In this document: one piece after another, positions 25,315 to 34,900 of the stretch
How the letters are laid out: the number at the start of each line of letters is the position of its first letter
Numbering within the stretch: the stretch's first letter is position 1
Assembly: GCA_028823345.1 (NCBI GenBank)
Contig: JAPKBR010000027.1
Location: 1 to 50,153, forward strand
Source of the DNA: Planctomycetota bacterium
GTDB lineage: Bacteria; Planctomycetota; UBA1135; GCA-002686595
DNA: 50,153 bases
Reading direction: 5' to 3'
Position numbers and translations under genes: made by a program
The notes under the pieces: generated by a model
Seen by the model: only the letters and a program-made list of their open reading frames with translations
Told to the model about the DNA's origin: nothing
The model's database searches: none

Positions 25315-26798
25315 AGTCGTTGACTCTATTCCTGGCGCTGATCGCGCTCTTGTGTCTGGCTCTCGTGCGCTTGGGCATTCCCTCCAGTCATGGGGACGGG
25401 GAGCCATTGACGCTTTACTGCGCCGCCGGGATTCGACACGCGGTGGAACCTGCCGTGCGTGCCTTTGAAGAGGAAACCGGTACCACGGTGCATATTCAGT
25501 TCGGCGGGTCCGGCAGCTTGTTGGGCCAGCTTCAAGTGGATGGCAACGCGGCGGACCTTTACCTGCCCGGGGATCAGAGTTTTTTGGAAATGGGGCGCGC
25601 CAAAGACCTGATCGCCGAGATCTTGCCCCTTGCCACTATGCGCCCGGTTCTCGCGGTGGCCGAGGGCAACCCCTTGGGACTTCGAACCATAGAAGACCTG
25701 TTGGACAGAGACTTGCCCTTTGCCCTTGGCAGCCCTTCCGCTGCTGCGGTGGGCCGCGTGGTCAAGACGGTCTATAGCGAGCTAGGCCTATGGACACAGA
25801 TCGAAGCCAAGGCCAAGGTGTTTCAACCCACGGTCACCGAACTCGCCACCAGCTTGCAGATTGGACAGGTAGATGCGGCCATCGTGTGGGACGCCACCGT
25901 TGCCCAGTTCGACGGGCTGGACCTGGTGCGCTTGCCCGAGCTGGAGCAGAAACCCATTCGCGTTTCAGTGGGGGTGCTCCGACAGAGTCCACGCCCCACG
26001 AGCGCCCTGCAGCTTGCTCGTTTCCTGCAGGCTCGCGATCGCGGCAGAGCTTATTTTTTGGCGGCTGGCTTGACTCCTATAGAAGGGGACGCCTGGTCCG
26101 CGCGCCCCGAGGTGCTGCTCTATGCCGGTTCCATGTTTCACTCGGCGTTGGAGGAGACTCTTCACTCCTGGTCCCAGCGCGAGGGGGTAGATCTCACTCG
26201 GGTCTACAACGGCTGCGGAATCCTTGTGTCCCAGATGGAAAGCGGCGGCAGTCCTGATGTGTTTTTCTCCTGCGACGCCAGTTTCTTGGACGAGGTTCAG
26301 GAACGGTTTGACCCGCGCGTGGTACTTTCGAACAATCCTTTGGTGCTCATTTGCGCACCCAAGAACCCCTTGCAATTGAAGGGCCTCGCCGACCTTGCTC
26401 GGCCCGGCCTGCGAGTGGGGCTCGCCCATCCCAAACAATCCGCACTGGGGCGTTTGACCCAAGCCCAGATGGAGAAGGAAAACCTCGCCGCAGCTTTTGC
26501 CGCCAGTGGAAATTTGAAACAGGATGCCCCCCAGGGGGATTTCTTGGTCAACGCATTGCTTACCGGCGCCCTCGATGCGGCGGTGGTCTACGCCAGCAAC
26601 GCTGCCTTGGCCGGGGACAAACTCTCTTCCGTGGCCCTGACACCCAATGCGATCGCGGAACAACTCTTTGCGGTTCGCCGCAACAACACGCAAAGCTATT
26701 TGTTGCAGCGCATGTTCGACGCGGCCACCAGCGACGCATCCAAAGAGCAGTTCAGCAAGTTGGGCTTTGAATGGCGCATCGGGGAGGACCCTCGATGA
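25311..26798 (+). CDS. double ModA-like periplasmic binding protein (two tandem binding domains)
   Basis: This 495-residue protein has an N-terminal hydrophobic signal or anchor (LFLALIALLCLALVRLGI). Two consecutive type II periplasmic-binding domains of the molybdate/tungstate/sulfate class follow. Domain 1 (about residues 33-260) begins L-T-L-Y-C-A-A-G-I with F-G-G-S-G-S-L-L-G-Q, A-D-L-Y-L-P-G-D, and D-A-A-I-V-W-D. Domain 2 (about residues 268-490) begins V-L-L-Y-A-G-S-M with Y-N-G-C-G-I-L-V-S-Q-M, P-D-V-F-F-S-C-D, and D-A-A-V-V-Y-A-S-N. ModA is normally a single domain of about 230-250 residues, so this is a head-to-tail fusion of two diverged copies. It overlaps both neighbours by ATGA. 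The substrate (molybdate, tungstate, or another oxyanion or anion) cannot be told from sequence alone. Confidence 0.85.
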   Translation: MKSLTLFLALIALLCLALVRLGIPSSHGDGEPLTLYCAAGIRHAVEPAVRAFEEETGTTVHIQFGGSGSLLGQLQVDGNAADLYLPGDQSFLEMGRAKDLIAEILPLATMRPVLAVAEGNPLGLRTIEDLLDRDLPFALGSPSAAAVGRVVKTVYSELGLWTQIEAKAKVFQPTVTELATSLQIGQVDAAIVWDATVAQFDGLDLVRLPELEQKPIRVSVGVLRQSPRPTSALQLARFLQARDRGRAYFLAAGLTPIEGDAWSARPEVLLYAGSMFHSALEETLHSWSQREGVDLTRVYNGCGILVSQMESGGSPDVFFSCDASFLDEVQERFDPRVVLSNNPLVLICAPKNPLQLKGLADLARPGLRVGLAHPKQSALGRLTQAQMEKENLAAAFAASGNLKQDAPQGDFLVNALLTGALDAAVVYASNAALAGDKLSSVALTPNAIAEQLFAVRRNNTQSYLLQRMFDAATSDASKEQFSKLGFEWRIGEDPR

Positions 26799-27592
26799 AC
26801 TCTAGAGTTCGCGGTCAGTGGTTCTTGGGCGGTCTAGGCTTTCTGGCCGGACTCTATGCTCTCTTGATCCTCGGCTTGCTTGTGGCCGATGTAGGCTTCA
26901 CATCTTGGGACGAGTGTTGGATTGCGCTCCAGTCTGATGCGATCCGTCACTCGATTGCCCTATCGTTCATCAGTTGCACCCTGGCTGCGCTGCTTTCACT
27001 TGTGGTTGCGGTGCCCGCTGGCTACCTGCTTGCGCGTTTCCGTTTCCGTGGCAGTCGTTTGCTCGACGCGCTCTTTGATATTCCCATCGTGCTGCCGCCC
27101 CTGGTGATCGGTTTGAGTCTCTTGATTCTGTTCCAAACCGCCGCGGGACAGTTCTTTGAAGAGCACGTGATGGAGATGACTTACGAGCTGCCCGGTGTGG
27201 TGCTGGCTCAGTTTGTGGTGGCCTGTGCTTTTGCCGTGCGCACCATGCGTCTTTGCTTTGACAGCATCGACCCGCGTCCCGAGCAAGTGGCGCGTACCCT
27301 TGGCTGCACCCGAGCCCAGGCTTTCTTCCGAGTGGCCCTCCCCGAGGCGCGGGGCGGAATCATTGCCGCGGGATCCTTGGCATTCGCCCGCGCCCTTGGG
27401 GAATTTGGTCCGATCCTGGTGTTCTCAGGGGCAACGCGCATGAAGACTGAGGTCTTGCCCACGACGGTTTTCCTTGAGCTCTCCGTCGGCAACTTGCAGG
27501 CAGCCCTCGCGGTTTCCCTGCTGATGGTTCTTGCCGCAATCAGCGTGTTGGTTCTGGCGCGCATGTTCGGCATGCGGGGAGGCTTACTGTGA
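26795..27592 (+). CDS. ModB-like ABC permease
   Basis: This 265-residue inner-membrane permease with about five to six helices belongs to the CysT/ModB-type BPD transporter family. The cytoplasmic EAA loop can be seen as P-E-A-R-G-G-I-I-A-A-G-S-L-A-F-A-R-A-L-G-E-F-G-P, the form typical of molybdate and sulfate permeases (LGEFG). It begins at the ATG overlapping the double binding-protein stop and ends overlapping the GTG of the ATPase. It would form the channel for the substrate captured by the double ModA-like protein. The length is slightly above that of ModB, due to the N-terminal helix. Confidence 0.9.
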   Translation: MNSRVRGQWFLGGLGFLAGLYALLILGLLVADVGFTSWDECWIALQSDAIRHSIALSFISCTLAALLSLVVAVPAGYLLARFRFRGSRLLDALFDIPIVLPPLVIGLSLLILFQTAAGQFFEEHVMEMTYELPGVVLAQFVVACAFAVRTMRLCFDSIDPRPEQVARTLGCTRAQAFFRVALPEARGGIIAAGSLAFARALGEFGPILVFSGATRMKTEVLPTTVFLELSVGNLQAALAVSLLMVLAAISVLVLARMFGMRGGLL

Positions 27593-28254
27593 GCGATCAC
27601 CCCATGATTGAGTTGCGCCAGGGAACTCTTGGCGCTGGGGATACGCGTATTTCCCAGGTTTCCCTAACCATTCCCAGTGGCGCCTATGCAGTCCTGCTGG
27701 GCCCCACCGGGTGCGGGAAGACGACGCTCTTGGAGACGATTGCGGGACTGCGACCGCTTCACGGGGGCAGCCTCATGATCAACGGCGAGGACATGGCCAG
27801 GCGCGACCCCGCCGACCGAGGCATTGGCTACGTTCCCCAAGACGGCGCCCTGTTCCCGACCATGAGCGTGCAGGGGCAATTGGTTTTTGCCCTCCAAATC
27901 CGAAAGCACTCCCAGGCCGAGCAAGACCAACGCCTAAGTGAATTGGCCCAGCAACTCAGCCTCACTGACCTGCTCAACCGCCGCCCCCACGAACTTTCCG
28001 GTGGCGAACGCCAACGGGTTGCCCTCGGGCGCGCCCTGGCCAACCGACCGAGCCTGCTGCTCCTGGACGAGCCCCTCTCATCCCTCGACGATGGCACCCG
28101 CGAGGCCATGCAGGATGTGCTGGCAGAAGTGCACCGAGCGAGCTCCTGCACGGTCCTGCATGTGACCCACCGGATTGCGGAAGCCCAAGCCCTAGGGACC
28201 CTGCGTCTGGGCTTTGTGGGTAATGGAATTGAGCCCTTGCCCACGGCCAGTTAG
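27589..28254 (+). CDS. short ModC-like ABC ATPase
   Basis: This 221-residue ATPase begins at a GTG overlapping the permease stop. Walker A is G38-P-T-G-C-G-K-T45, the Q-loop is in Y-V-P-Q-D-G-A-L-F-P, the signature is L-S-G-G-E-R-Q-R-V, Walker B is L-L-L-L-D-E-P, and the switch His is in V-T-H-R. ModC usually carries a further regulatory TOBE/MOP domain of about 120-130 residues; this one stops right after the nucleotide-binding domain. Oxyanion-sensing feedback by a MOP domain is therefore not expected. It is the last gene of the overlapping chain. A 129-base gap with a weak GGTCC/GGACC hairpin follows. Confidence 0.9.
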   Translation: MSDHPMIELRQGTLGAGDTRISQVSLTIPSGAYAVLLGPTGCGKTTLLETIAGLRPLHGGSLMINGEDMARRDPADRGIGYVPQDGALFPTMSVQGQLVFALQIRKHSQAEQDQRLSELAQQLSLTDLLNRRPHELSGGERQRVALGRALANRPSLLLLDEPLSSLDDGTREAMQDVLAEVHRASSCTVLHVTHRIAEAQALGTLRLGFVGNGIEPLPTAS

Positions 28255-28383
28255 AGGTCCAAGGACCGGTGACGACGGGATGCGCCCGAGTGCCCCGCTC
28301 AAGTCGTCCAGGCCCAATCCTGCAGGATCTGGCGCGGGGGTTCCTGGCGTATTCCCATGGGACCGCCTACCATTCAGTCAGCC

Positions 28384-30372
28384 ATGTACATAGCAACCGC
28401 TCTTCTTGCCTTGACCTTGGTCGCTCACGGCGACTCCACGGATCTCTTCAGTGACCTTGAACGGCAGGTGGGTGCGGAGGCGTGGCAAGTTCTGCACCAG
28501 CAGCCCGAGGCCCACGGGTTCTTCGATGCCCTTCGTCAAAACGAGGATTGGTTACGCGAGGTCTTGGACTCGGGACCTTTGCTTCGCCCAGAAAAGGTGC
28601 TGGGTTTCTTGCAACTGGTGTGGAATTCCGAGCGCGACCTGGGAACCCGTCCGGTGGATCGCAGCATGGCCACCGCTTGCGCCCTCACCCTTGGTTTCAC
28701 CAACCGTGCAGAGGACGCGGTACTCCAACGCTATCACTATTACCGGGACAGTTTCCGTGCGGGTCTGTTGAACTCCTGTTATGGGGGTCTTGCCACTTGG
28801 GAGCGACGCTTCCTCGCGCGCGGTACCCAATGGGGGGACATGGCGAACACCGCTGCCATGCTCTATTTGCGTGACCGCATCTGCTGGCCCCGCCGGGAGT
28901 ATGTGAGCGCCTGCTGGCAAGCGCCTTATCGCTCCTTCAATTGCCTGGACGACAGCGTGCAGCGGTCCACTTACTATATGCCCTTCCGGGAGTCCTTTGG
29001 GGCTATGCCCGAGATGGTGATCGAAGTGGGCGGTGTGTGCGGTGCGCTTTCAAACCTCGGCGCGTCCGCTGCCATGGCCAATGGGATTCCCGCAGCCACC
29101 ATGGGCGAGCCCGGCCATTGTGCCTACACGGTTAAAATCAGCGACACCGAGTGGAAACCTGCCTACTCCCTTTCCTGGAAACGCAGTCTGCACACCAGTT
29201 TCTACGATGGGACCTGGCAGAGCTTGATGTTGACCGAGGCCTGCTTTTCGGATTCCGAGTCCGTCGCGCGCGCGGCGGACCTTGCCCGCGCGGCCCATGC
29301 CCTTGAGCGGGAGGGCGAGCTCGACAAGGCCAACGAGCAATGGGCCAAGGCTCTCAAGGCTCATGGATTACATTATGGCTTGTGGATGGCGTGGGCGGAC
29401 TTTGGTGAACGCACTGCCCAGGGCACGGCCTGGTGGGCGCGTTACCAGCATGCGCTGCTCGACGGTTTGCAGGGACACGAAGGGCCCGCGTGGGGGATCC
29501 TCTCCAGGCGGGTTTATCCCAAGCTGTTTGCCGAGCTAGAGGACGCCGCCAAGTTGCGCACTCTGCTCAAGTGGATTCGGAATCAAGATCATTGGGGAGC
29601 GGGGCGCTGGAATGTGGAGGGCGCTTGGGATTGGGCCTTCAAGCAACTGGATGAAGAAAGCCAGAGCAAGCTGGAGAGCACCATGTGCAAAATCCTCATT
29701 TCGTCACCCGATTTTGGTCCGCCCCTGGTGGCCTGGCTGCTTGGGAAACACGACGCGGATTCAGCCGAGGGCAAAGCGACCCTGGCCCGGATCTTGGCGG
29801 CTTCTTCGGATGGGGGCGAGGGCGGATCAGCAGTGCTCAAAAAACTCGCCCGCAGTGCCCTGTTGGATGCGGCTGCGCGGGGCGATGTGCCCACCTTTCA
29901 AATCATTGGCGCACAGACCGCCAGGCTGTCCGAACCCAAGGACATGTCGGGGATCAAGCCATTCCCCGGAGACCTGGTTTCCGCCGGGGGACTGCTGCAA
30001 GTTTCCGGGCGCGGCAATCGCTGGGACACTCCGGAAACCCATTGGGGGATTCTCGGGGAGCACGGCGGCCGTTGCCACACGGACAACGGGGCCTCGTTCA
30101 TCGCTGTGCGACTTGAGCACCACACGGAGATCACGGGCATCGTGATCCAAAACGTAACCGGCGGCCAGGCTGGGCGAGCGGCTGGGAGTCGCGTGGAAAT
30201 CAGTACCGATGGGGAGACTTGGGAACAGGTTGGGGTCCTGAAGGGAACGAAAGGATTTTATTCATTGGATCTGGAAGCGAAGAAGCATCGCGCCCTATGG
30301 GTGCGGATGGCAAAGGACACCAACTGCTTGCATGTGACTCGTTTTCTTGTTTGGGGCCATCGCCGGAGTTGA
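28384..30372 (+). CDS. secreted transglutaminase-like protein with C-terminal discoidin-like domain
   Basis: From the ATG at 28384 (MYIATALLALTLVAHG signal) this is a 662-residue protein. Around residues 215-270 the sequence G-G-V-C219-G-A-L-S and G-E-P-G-H245-C-A-Y-T-V, then W-K-P-A-Y, resembles the Cys-His core of transglutaminase-like folds. This match is by motif only. The middle, residues 290-500, is alpha-helical and Trp-rich with TPR-like character. The last 130 residues (about 535-662) contain a discoidin/F5-8C-like beta sandwich (ITGIVIQNV, SRVEISTDGETWEQVGVL, ALWVRM), typically for carbohydrate or surface binding. The next gene starts 3 bases later, so they form a pair. Function is unknown; a surface-acting peptidase or cross-linker is one possibility. 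Confidence 0.75.
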   Translation: MYIATALLALTLVAHGDSTDLFSDLERQVGAEAWQVLHQQPEAHGFFDALRQNEDWLREVLDSGPLLRPEKVLGFLQLVWNSERDLGTRPVDRSMATACALTLGFTNRAEDAVLQRYHYYRDSFRAGLLNSCYGGLATWERRFLARGTQWGDMANTAAMLYLRDRICWPRREYVSACWQAPYRSFNCLDDSVQRSTYYMPFRESFGAMPEMVIEVGGVCGALSNLGASAAMANGIPAATMGEPGHCAYTVKISDTEWKPAYSLSWKRSLHTSFYDGTWQSLMLTEACFSDSESVARAADLARAAHALEREGELDKANEQWAKALKAHGLHYGLWMAWADFGERTAQGTAWWARYQHALLDGLQGHEGPAWGILSRRVYPKLFAELEDAAKLRTLLKWIRNQDHWGAGRWNVEGAWDWAFKQLDEESQSKLESTMCKILISSPDFGPPLVAWLLGKHDADSAEGKATLARILAASSDGGEGGSAVLKKLARSALLDAAARGDVPTFQIIGAQTARLSEPKDMSGIKPFPGDLVSAGGLLQVSGRGNRWDTPETHWGILGEHGGRCHTDNGASFIAVRLEHHTEITGIVIQNVTGGQAGRAAGSRVEISTDGETWEQVGVLKGTKGFYSLDLEAKKHRALWVRMAKDTNCLHVTRFLVWGHRRS

Positions 30373-30375
30373 ACC

Positions 30376-31608
30376 ATGGGTGCTTTTTTCTTTTGTGTGT
30401 TCTTGGGTATCGCTGGGTTCAATGCCCCGGTTGATGAGCCCCATTCCTATTCCGCCGGGCGGACTCTGTGCGCGGAACAGGACGCCATGTTGTTGGTCCT
30501 AGTGCATGGCTCCGATTGGCACCCCTTTAGCGAGCGCCTGTTCCTGGAGGTTTGGACCCAGGAGGATTTCACCGGACAGTTAGGCGAGGGATTTGTTCTC
30601 AGCGATGTGGACATTCTGCAGACCACGGACAAGGCCAAGGGAGGCCCCAACACCGAGCGCAACAAGGGCTGGAAAAAGAAGGGCAGCGGCTTGCGCACCT
30701 ATCCAGCTGTGTTGGCCTACACCGAAACGGGAACGTTGATCGGGTCACGTCAGGGTCGTCAGTTGCCTAAGGACTTGGCCGAGGCTCAGAAAACACTGGC
30801 CGCATTTTCAGTCAGCTGCTTGCGTTGGCGGGAGCTGACCAAAGCCATGGAGCATGCCCGGGAATCCGGCGAGGGAGCCCAAGAGTTGGCGCTTTTGATC
30901 GAGCGTGAGGCCTTGGATCTGGACCCAAGCGCCACCTTATTGGCAGACATCAAGCGTCTGGATCCCACCGATACCAGCGGTCACCACGCGCGCTTGTCCT
31001 TTCCTAAATGGACCACCGTTGTGCAACAAGCCACCGCCGAAGCCAAAGGCGGTAAGGGGGCAGAGGCTGAACAACGCCTGAAGGCCATGCTCAGTAATTC
31101 CGCCTACACCCCGGATCAGCGAGCCGTGATTCAATTGGCCTTGGGCAGTTCCTATCGCCGTTGGGAAGGGCACGACACCCAGGCCGCAGCCTGCTTCCAA
31201 GCCGCCTTTGCCGAAGCCCCCGATTCGGTTTCCGGTCAGGCGGGCAGACGGCTTTACTTGAGTTCCTACGCCGGCCCGTCTTTGGAATTCGGGTGGACCA
31301 AGCGCCACCTGGTCGCAAAGAACACCACCTGGATCATTGAGGATTTGCCTACAGACCTGGAGGCAGGCAATTACAGCCTGCGCCTTAATCTCACCAGGGG
31401 TAAGGCCCTCACGATCGCCAGCGCGCGCCTGATGATTGGCGAGGACATACGAGTCCACATTGTCCAAACGAGCACCCTCAATAAAAGTCAAAGGGAATGC
31501 GTCCTGGAGTTCAACCTGCCCGAGGCCCTTGCCGGCGCAACCCTGCACCTGCTGCTGGACGGCGGCGCTGCCGGGACCGGGACGATTGCATGGGCGCGGG
31601 TGGACTGA
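30376..31608 (+). CDS. secreted thioredoxin-fold protein without CxxC
   Basis: This 410-residue protein has a short N-terminal signal (MGAFFFCVFLGIAGFNAP). Residues 30-135 read like a thioredoxin-like domain: strand L-L-V-L-V-H-G-S-D-W-H, helix, Y-P-A-V-L-A-Y in the cis-proline region, then G-T-L-I-G. The usual CxxC is replaced by D-W-H-P-F-S, so it cannot do ordinary dithiol exchange. The middle (about 185-300) is helical with TPR-like spacing. The end (about 305-410) is a beta-rich domain. It sits 3 bases after the transglutaminase-like gene and probably serves the same process. No known family name can be given with confidence. Confidence 0.72.
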   Translation: MGAFFFCVFLGIAGFNAPVDEPHSYSAGRTLCAEQDAMLLVLVHGSDWHPFSERLFLEVWTQEDFTGQLGEGFVLSDVDILQTTDKAKGGPNTERNKGWKKKGSGLRTYPAVLAYTETGTLIGSRQGRQLPKDLAEAQKTLAAFSVSCLRWRELTKAMEHARESGEGAQELALLIEREALDLDPSATLLADIKRLDPTDTSGHHARLSFPKWTTVVQQATAEAKGGKGAEAEQRLKAMLSNSAYTPDQRAVIQLALGSSYRRWEGHDTQAAACFQAAFAEAPDSVSGQAGRRLYLSSYAGPSLEFGWTKRHLVAKNTTWIIEDLPTDLEAGNYSLRLNLTRGKALTIASARLMIGEDIRVHIVQTSTLNKSQRECVLEFNLPEALAGATLHLLLDGGAAGTGTIAWARVD

Positions 31609-31625
31609 TCCCGGCGGGTCCGGGA
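31609..31625. terminator. GC hairpin between convergent genes, possible terminator
   Basis: TCCCGG (31609-31614) and CCGGGA (31620-31625) form a 6-bp stem with a 5-base loop, exactly filling the 18-base gap between two convergent stops. No T-run follows on either strand, so it may act only as an mRNA-end stabiliser or be incidental. Confidence 0.3.
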
Positions 31626-31626
31626 G

Positions 31627-31956
31627 CTAGCTCGTAAGGACTGTCCACCCAGTGCCGGCTGCTGAGACAAGAAGCAGTAGGTTGACCACGATAAACAGTC
31701 CCAGGAAAATCTGCAGTACGCGGGTCATCAGGGAACGACCGCCGACAGCGGGCTTCGAGCGCGCCATGTGGATCCAGCAGCGGACCGCCAAGGTTGCGCT
31801 GATTGCAAACAGTACGGTCACATAGGGTGCGGCGGTCAACTCATGGGGCCGGTTTGACGTGCTCAAATCCCTCATGGCTAGGGCGGCGCCACCGAGGAAA
31901 AGGACAAGGGTCAGGACGATTGTCCAGCCGGCCTTGGGAGTGCCTTCTGGGTCCAT
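31627..31956 (-). CDS. small three-helix membrane protein
   Basis: This 109-residue protein starts at the ATG at 31956 (MDPEGTPKAGWTIVL), 5 bases after the stop of the giant cytochrome gene, which implies co-transcription. Three hydrophobic helices are evident at about residues 11-27, 43-60 and 82-102. Short basic loops suggest a simple inner-membrane protein. The longer frame to 32052 would overlap the cytochrome gene, and its extra residues are not membrane-like. No family was recognised. Confidence 0.65.
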   Translation of the reverse strand: MDPEGTPKAGWTIVLTLVLFLGGAALAMRDLSTSNRPHELTAAPYVTVLFAISATLAVRCWIHMARSKPAVGGRSLMTRVLQIFLGLFIVVNLLLLVSAAGTGWTVLTS

Positions 31957-31961
31957 GGGTG

Positions 31962-34900
31962 TTAGTCCAAAATGGGGGTGAGGGTGACCCGTCGGAATTC
32001 GATGTAGGCCCCTTCCGATTGCAAGCAGATGGGGCCCGGATTCGCCTCGCATCCAATCGCATCATTTTGCAAGACGCCGTTGATCCAAAGTTCCATCAAA
32101 GGACCGTCCATGACGATGCGGTAGTGGTTCCACGCCCCAAGGGCTTTTTCCGCTGAAGCGTGGGCCTTTTTTGTGCGCCGCCCGTTAGTGCGTGCGGGAT
32201 CCGCTTGCATCACCATCTCGTCGATGTTCCAAATGTCACCGGCGTTACCCGACTGCAATTGAGCTTCGATCGAGCGAGGCCAAACCTTGTCTTCGCCATT
32301 CATACGCAAGAGCACCCCTGAGTTGCCTGCACCCTTGGTGGGGTCAAAGCGCCACTCCACCTCCAGTTCGTAGTTTCCATAGGAAGCCTCCGTGCGCAAG
32401 TAGCCCGCAGGGGACCCCGTGCACTGGACGATGCCGTTGACGATGCTCCAGGTCTTGTCGGGGTCTTGCCCACCGGGCAAGAAGCGCAACCAACCGTCAA
32501 AGTTCTCGCCGTTGTAGAGTTCTACCGGCTTCCCTAATTGGCGTCCCAGGTCTGATCCCAAGGAAAGGTAGGCCACAAGGTCAGCCAGCTCTTGGGGGCT
32601 GAGGCCCAAGGCGACACCCTCCGGCATCAGGGACACGGGGGACTGTCGCGTGGCCTCGATCTCGTCCGCGTGAATGGCCAAGCGTTCGCCGGTGGTGGTC
32701 TTGAGCACCATCCCGTGTTCATCCCGCGCCAACAAAAAGCCGGACAGGATTTCTCCATCGTGGGTGGCGACGATCTGGGTCTCATAACCAATCGAAACGG
32801 CTTTGGATGGATTGAGAATCGCATCGAGTAATCCGGCGCGGTCGTACTTCTCATGCACGGAACTCAGGTTGGGCCCGATGTCTTGGCCATAGCCGCCGAG
32901 GGCATGGCATGAAGAACACTGGGCCGCGGTGCTGCGGAAGACCTGACGGCCGTGCAGGGGATCGGCTTCCAAGGCCAGCAACTCTTCGGGCCGCACGGCG
33001 GGGGAGGCTGTGTCCATCGGTTGAAATGCGCCGCGGGCGAGGGCGCGCACCCCGAGGTCTGGGTTTTGTTCCAGTCCCTCAAGCGCGGCTCGTTTCAATT
33101 CTTCGTTCCACGCCGGCGCCTGCTCCGCCACCCAAAGTGCTTGGTTGGGCAGTTGCGCCAGGGTGCGGATGGCGTCGGTCTGAACGGTTCCTGGGCCGCT
33201 CTCAAGGGCAACGGACCGCAGGGCATGGACCTGGGATTTGATCTCCCGTTGAACCACAAAAACACGGAAGTCGATGGTGCTGCCCGAGCCCTGGGAACTG
33301 CCCCCTTCGTCACGTCCAGCAAAGCCCGTGAAGAGCACCGCATCAGCGGGGACTTCAAAACCGTGCAGGCTTGGGGCGTGGGCCCCGAGGCCATCCTCAT
33401 AGGTTTTTCCCGCCACGATCAGGGGGCCACCTGTGGCATTCTTGCCAAAGCGGCTCTTGCCCCAACCGGTTTCCTCGTAGGTCCAACCCTGATCCGATAG
33501 GGGGGTGCGCTTTCCGTTTGCATCGATGAACGCCACGTCGAGCCAGTCGGCCCAATCACCGCTGTTGCCGTCACCGCTGTCTGTGGTGTTCAGCCAGATT
33601 TGGCTCATGCCTTGCACATCGAGTTCAACCGGAACCAATTCGGTAGGCCGTAGGAATTCCAGGGCCTGGGTCGCGGTGGATGGCATCTGGGCGGGGCCTT
33701 TTTCCGCCAGCCCATGATCACGCCACAGGTTGCCTGCCCGTAGGGCGAGCCATTGCTTGGCACGTCCTTGGGATTTCGCTGATCCTGTATGGGCCAGGGC
33801 GAACATGGCGTCCGCGGCCGCGGGACTCTTGAGCCAGGCAATACCATCGACTGCTTCTAAGCGCGCCGCTTCATCGAGGCTTTCATCCTGGGCCAAGGAT
33901 TGAAGCAGGGGCAGGCCTTCCTCCAACTGCAAACGCCAGGCAACCTTGCGCAGCAGGGTGGGGATCGGTGCGCTCTCTTGGTGGTGTTGCATGAGAGCTT
34001 GCAGCAATTCGCTTTCTCCGCCGCGGGCACCCAGTCCGATGGACTCCAGGTAGGTGCGGTCGCTTGCGGGCCCGCGCAGGGACAGGGCGAGCAGGGTCTC
34101 GTGTTTGTCTTGTGGGTCCACCGTGCGCAAGAGACGTAGGGCAAGGGCGCGTACTAGAGGACTCGGGTCGTCCACCAGAATTTCAGCGACCGAAAGCAGC
34201 GAGGCTGGGCCTTCTGCGCCAGACATGATGCGGAGGGCAGCGGCGCGCACCCGTTCGTTGGGATGGTTGAGGGCTCGGCGCGTTGCGGCGGGGCCTTGTT
34301 CGCGTCCCGCCAACATGGCCAGGGCTCTTGCTGCTCGGCGGGGTTGGCTACCGTTCGCTGCTTGGATCCAAGCGTTGGTCAGGTGCGCTGCGTCTTCGCG
34401 GGCAGCGGCTCGCACGGCGATGTTGGGGCTGTCCCAGGAAGCTCCTGCTGTGCGCTCTCCCAAAGAGCCCTCTTGGCCTGGTCCACTGACCCGTAGCAAT
34501 CGACCATAGGTTTCGCGGTCGCCCGCGCCGTGACCGCCGACTCCCGGGTCGTACCAATCCGCCACGAGGACCGAGCCGTCCGGTGCCACACACACATCCG
34601 AAGGGCGGAACCAAACCCCCTGCCCATCGTCGGCCGCGCGACCAGAGGTCTTGGTGCGGCCCAGGAAAATCGAACCCTCCATGGTGATTGCGGCCCCTTC
34701 GACTTGGGTGCGGTGGGCATAGACTACCCCGGCCCCCGCATCGCAGTTGAGCACAGAGCCGTTCCATGCGCCCAGCACGCCGACGGTTCCTTCGAGTAGG
34801 GCGCACCCCGTCGGGCCTCCCGCGCCGGTGGGGGATCCAGCAGGAAAGACTCCGGGGTCATCCTGGTGCCAGTGGGCGGTCCAAGTGCCTTGCCACGGGC

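Noticed and set aside
24403..25407. 334-codon minus-strand frame across the ABC genes
   Set aside because: It covers three well-supported plus-strand genes and shows no domain.
31625..31632. AGCTAGCT palindrome as an operator
   Set aside because: It lies at the end of convergent genes rather than upstream of a start, and an 8-base palindrome is expected by chance in 50 kb.
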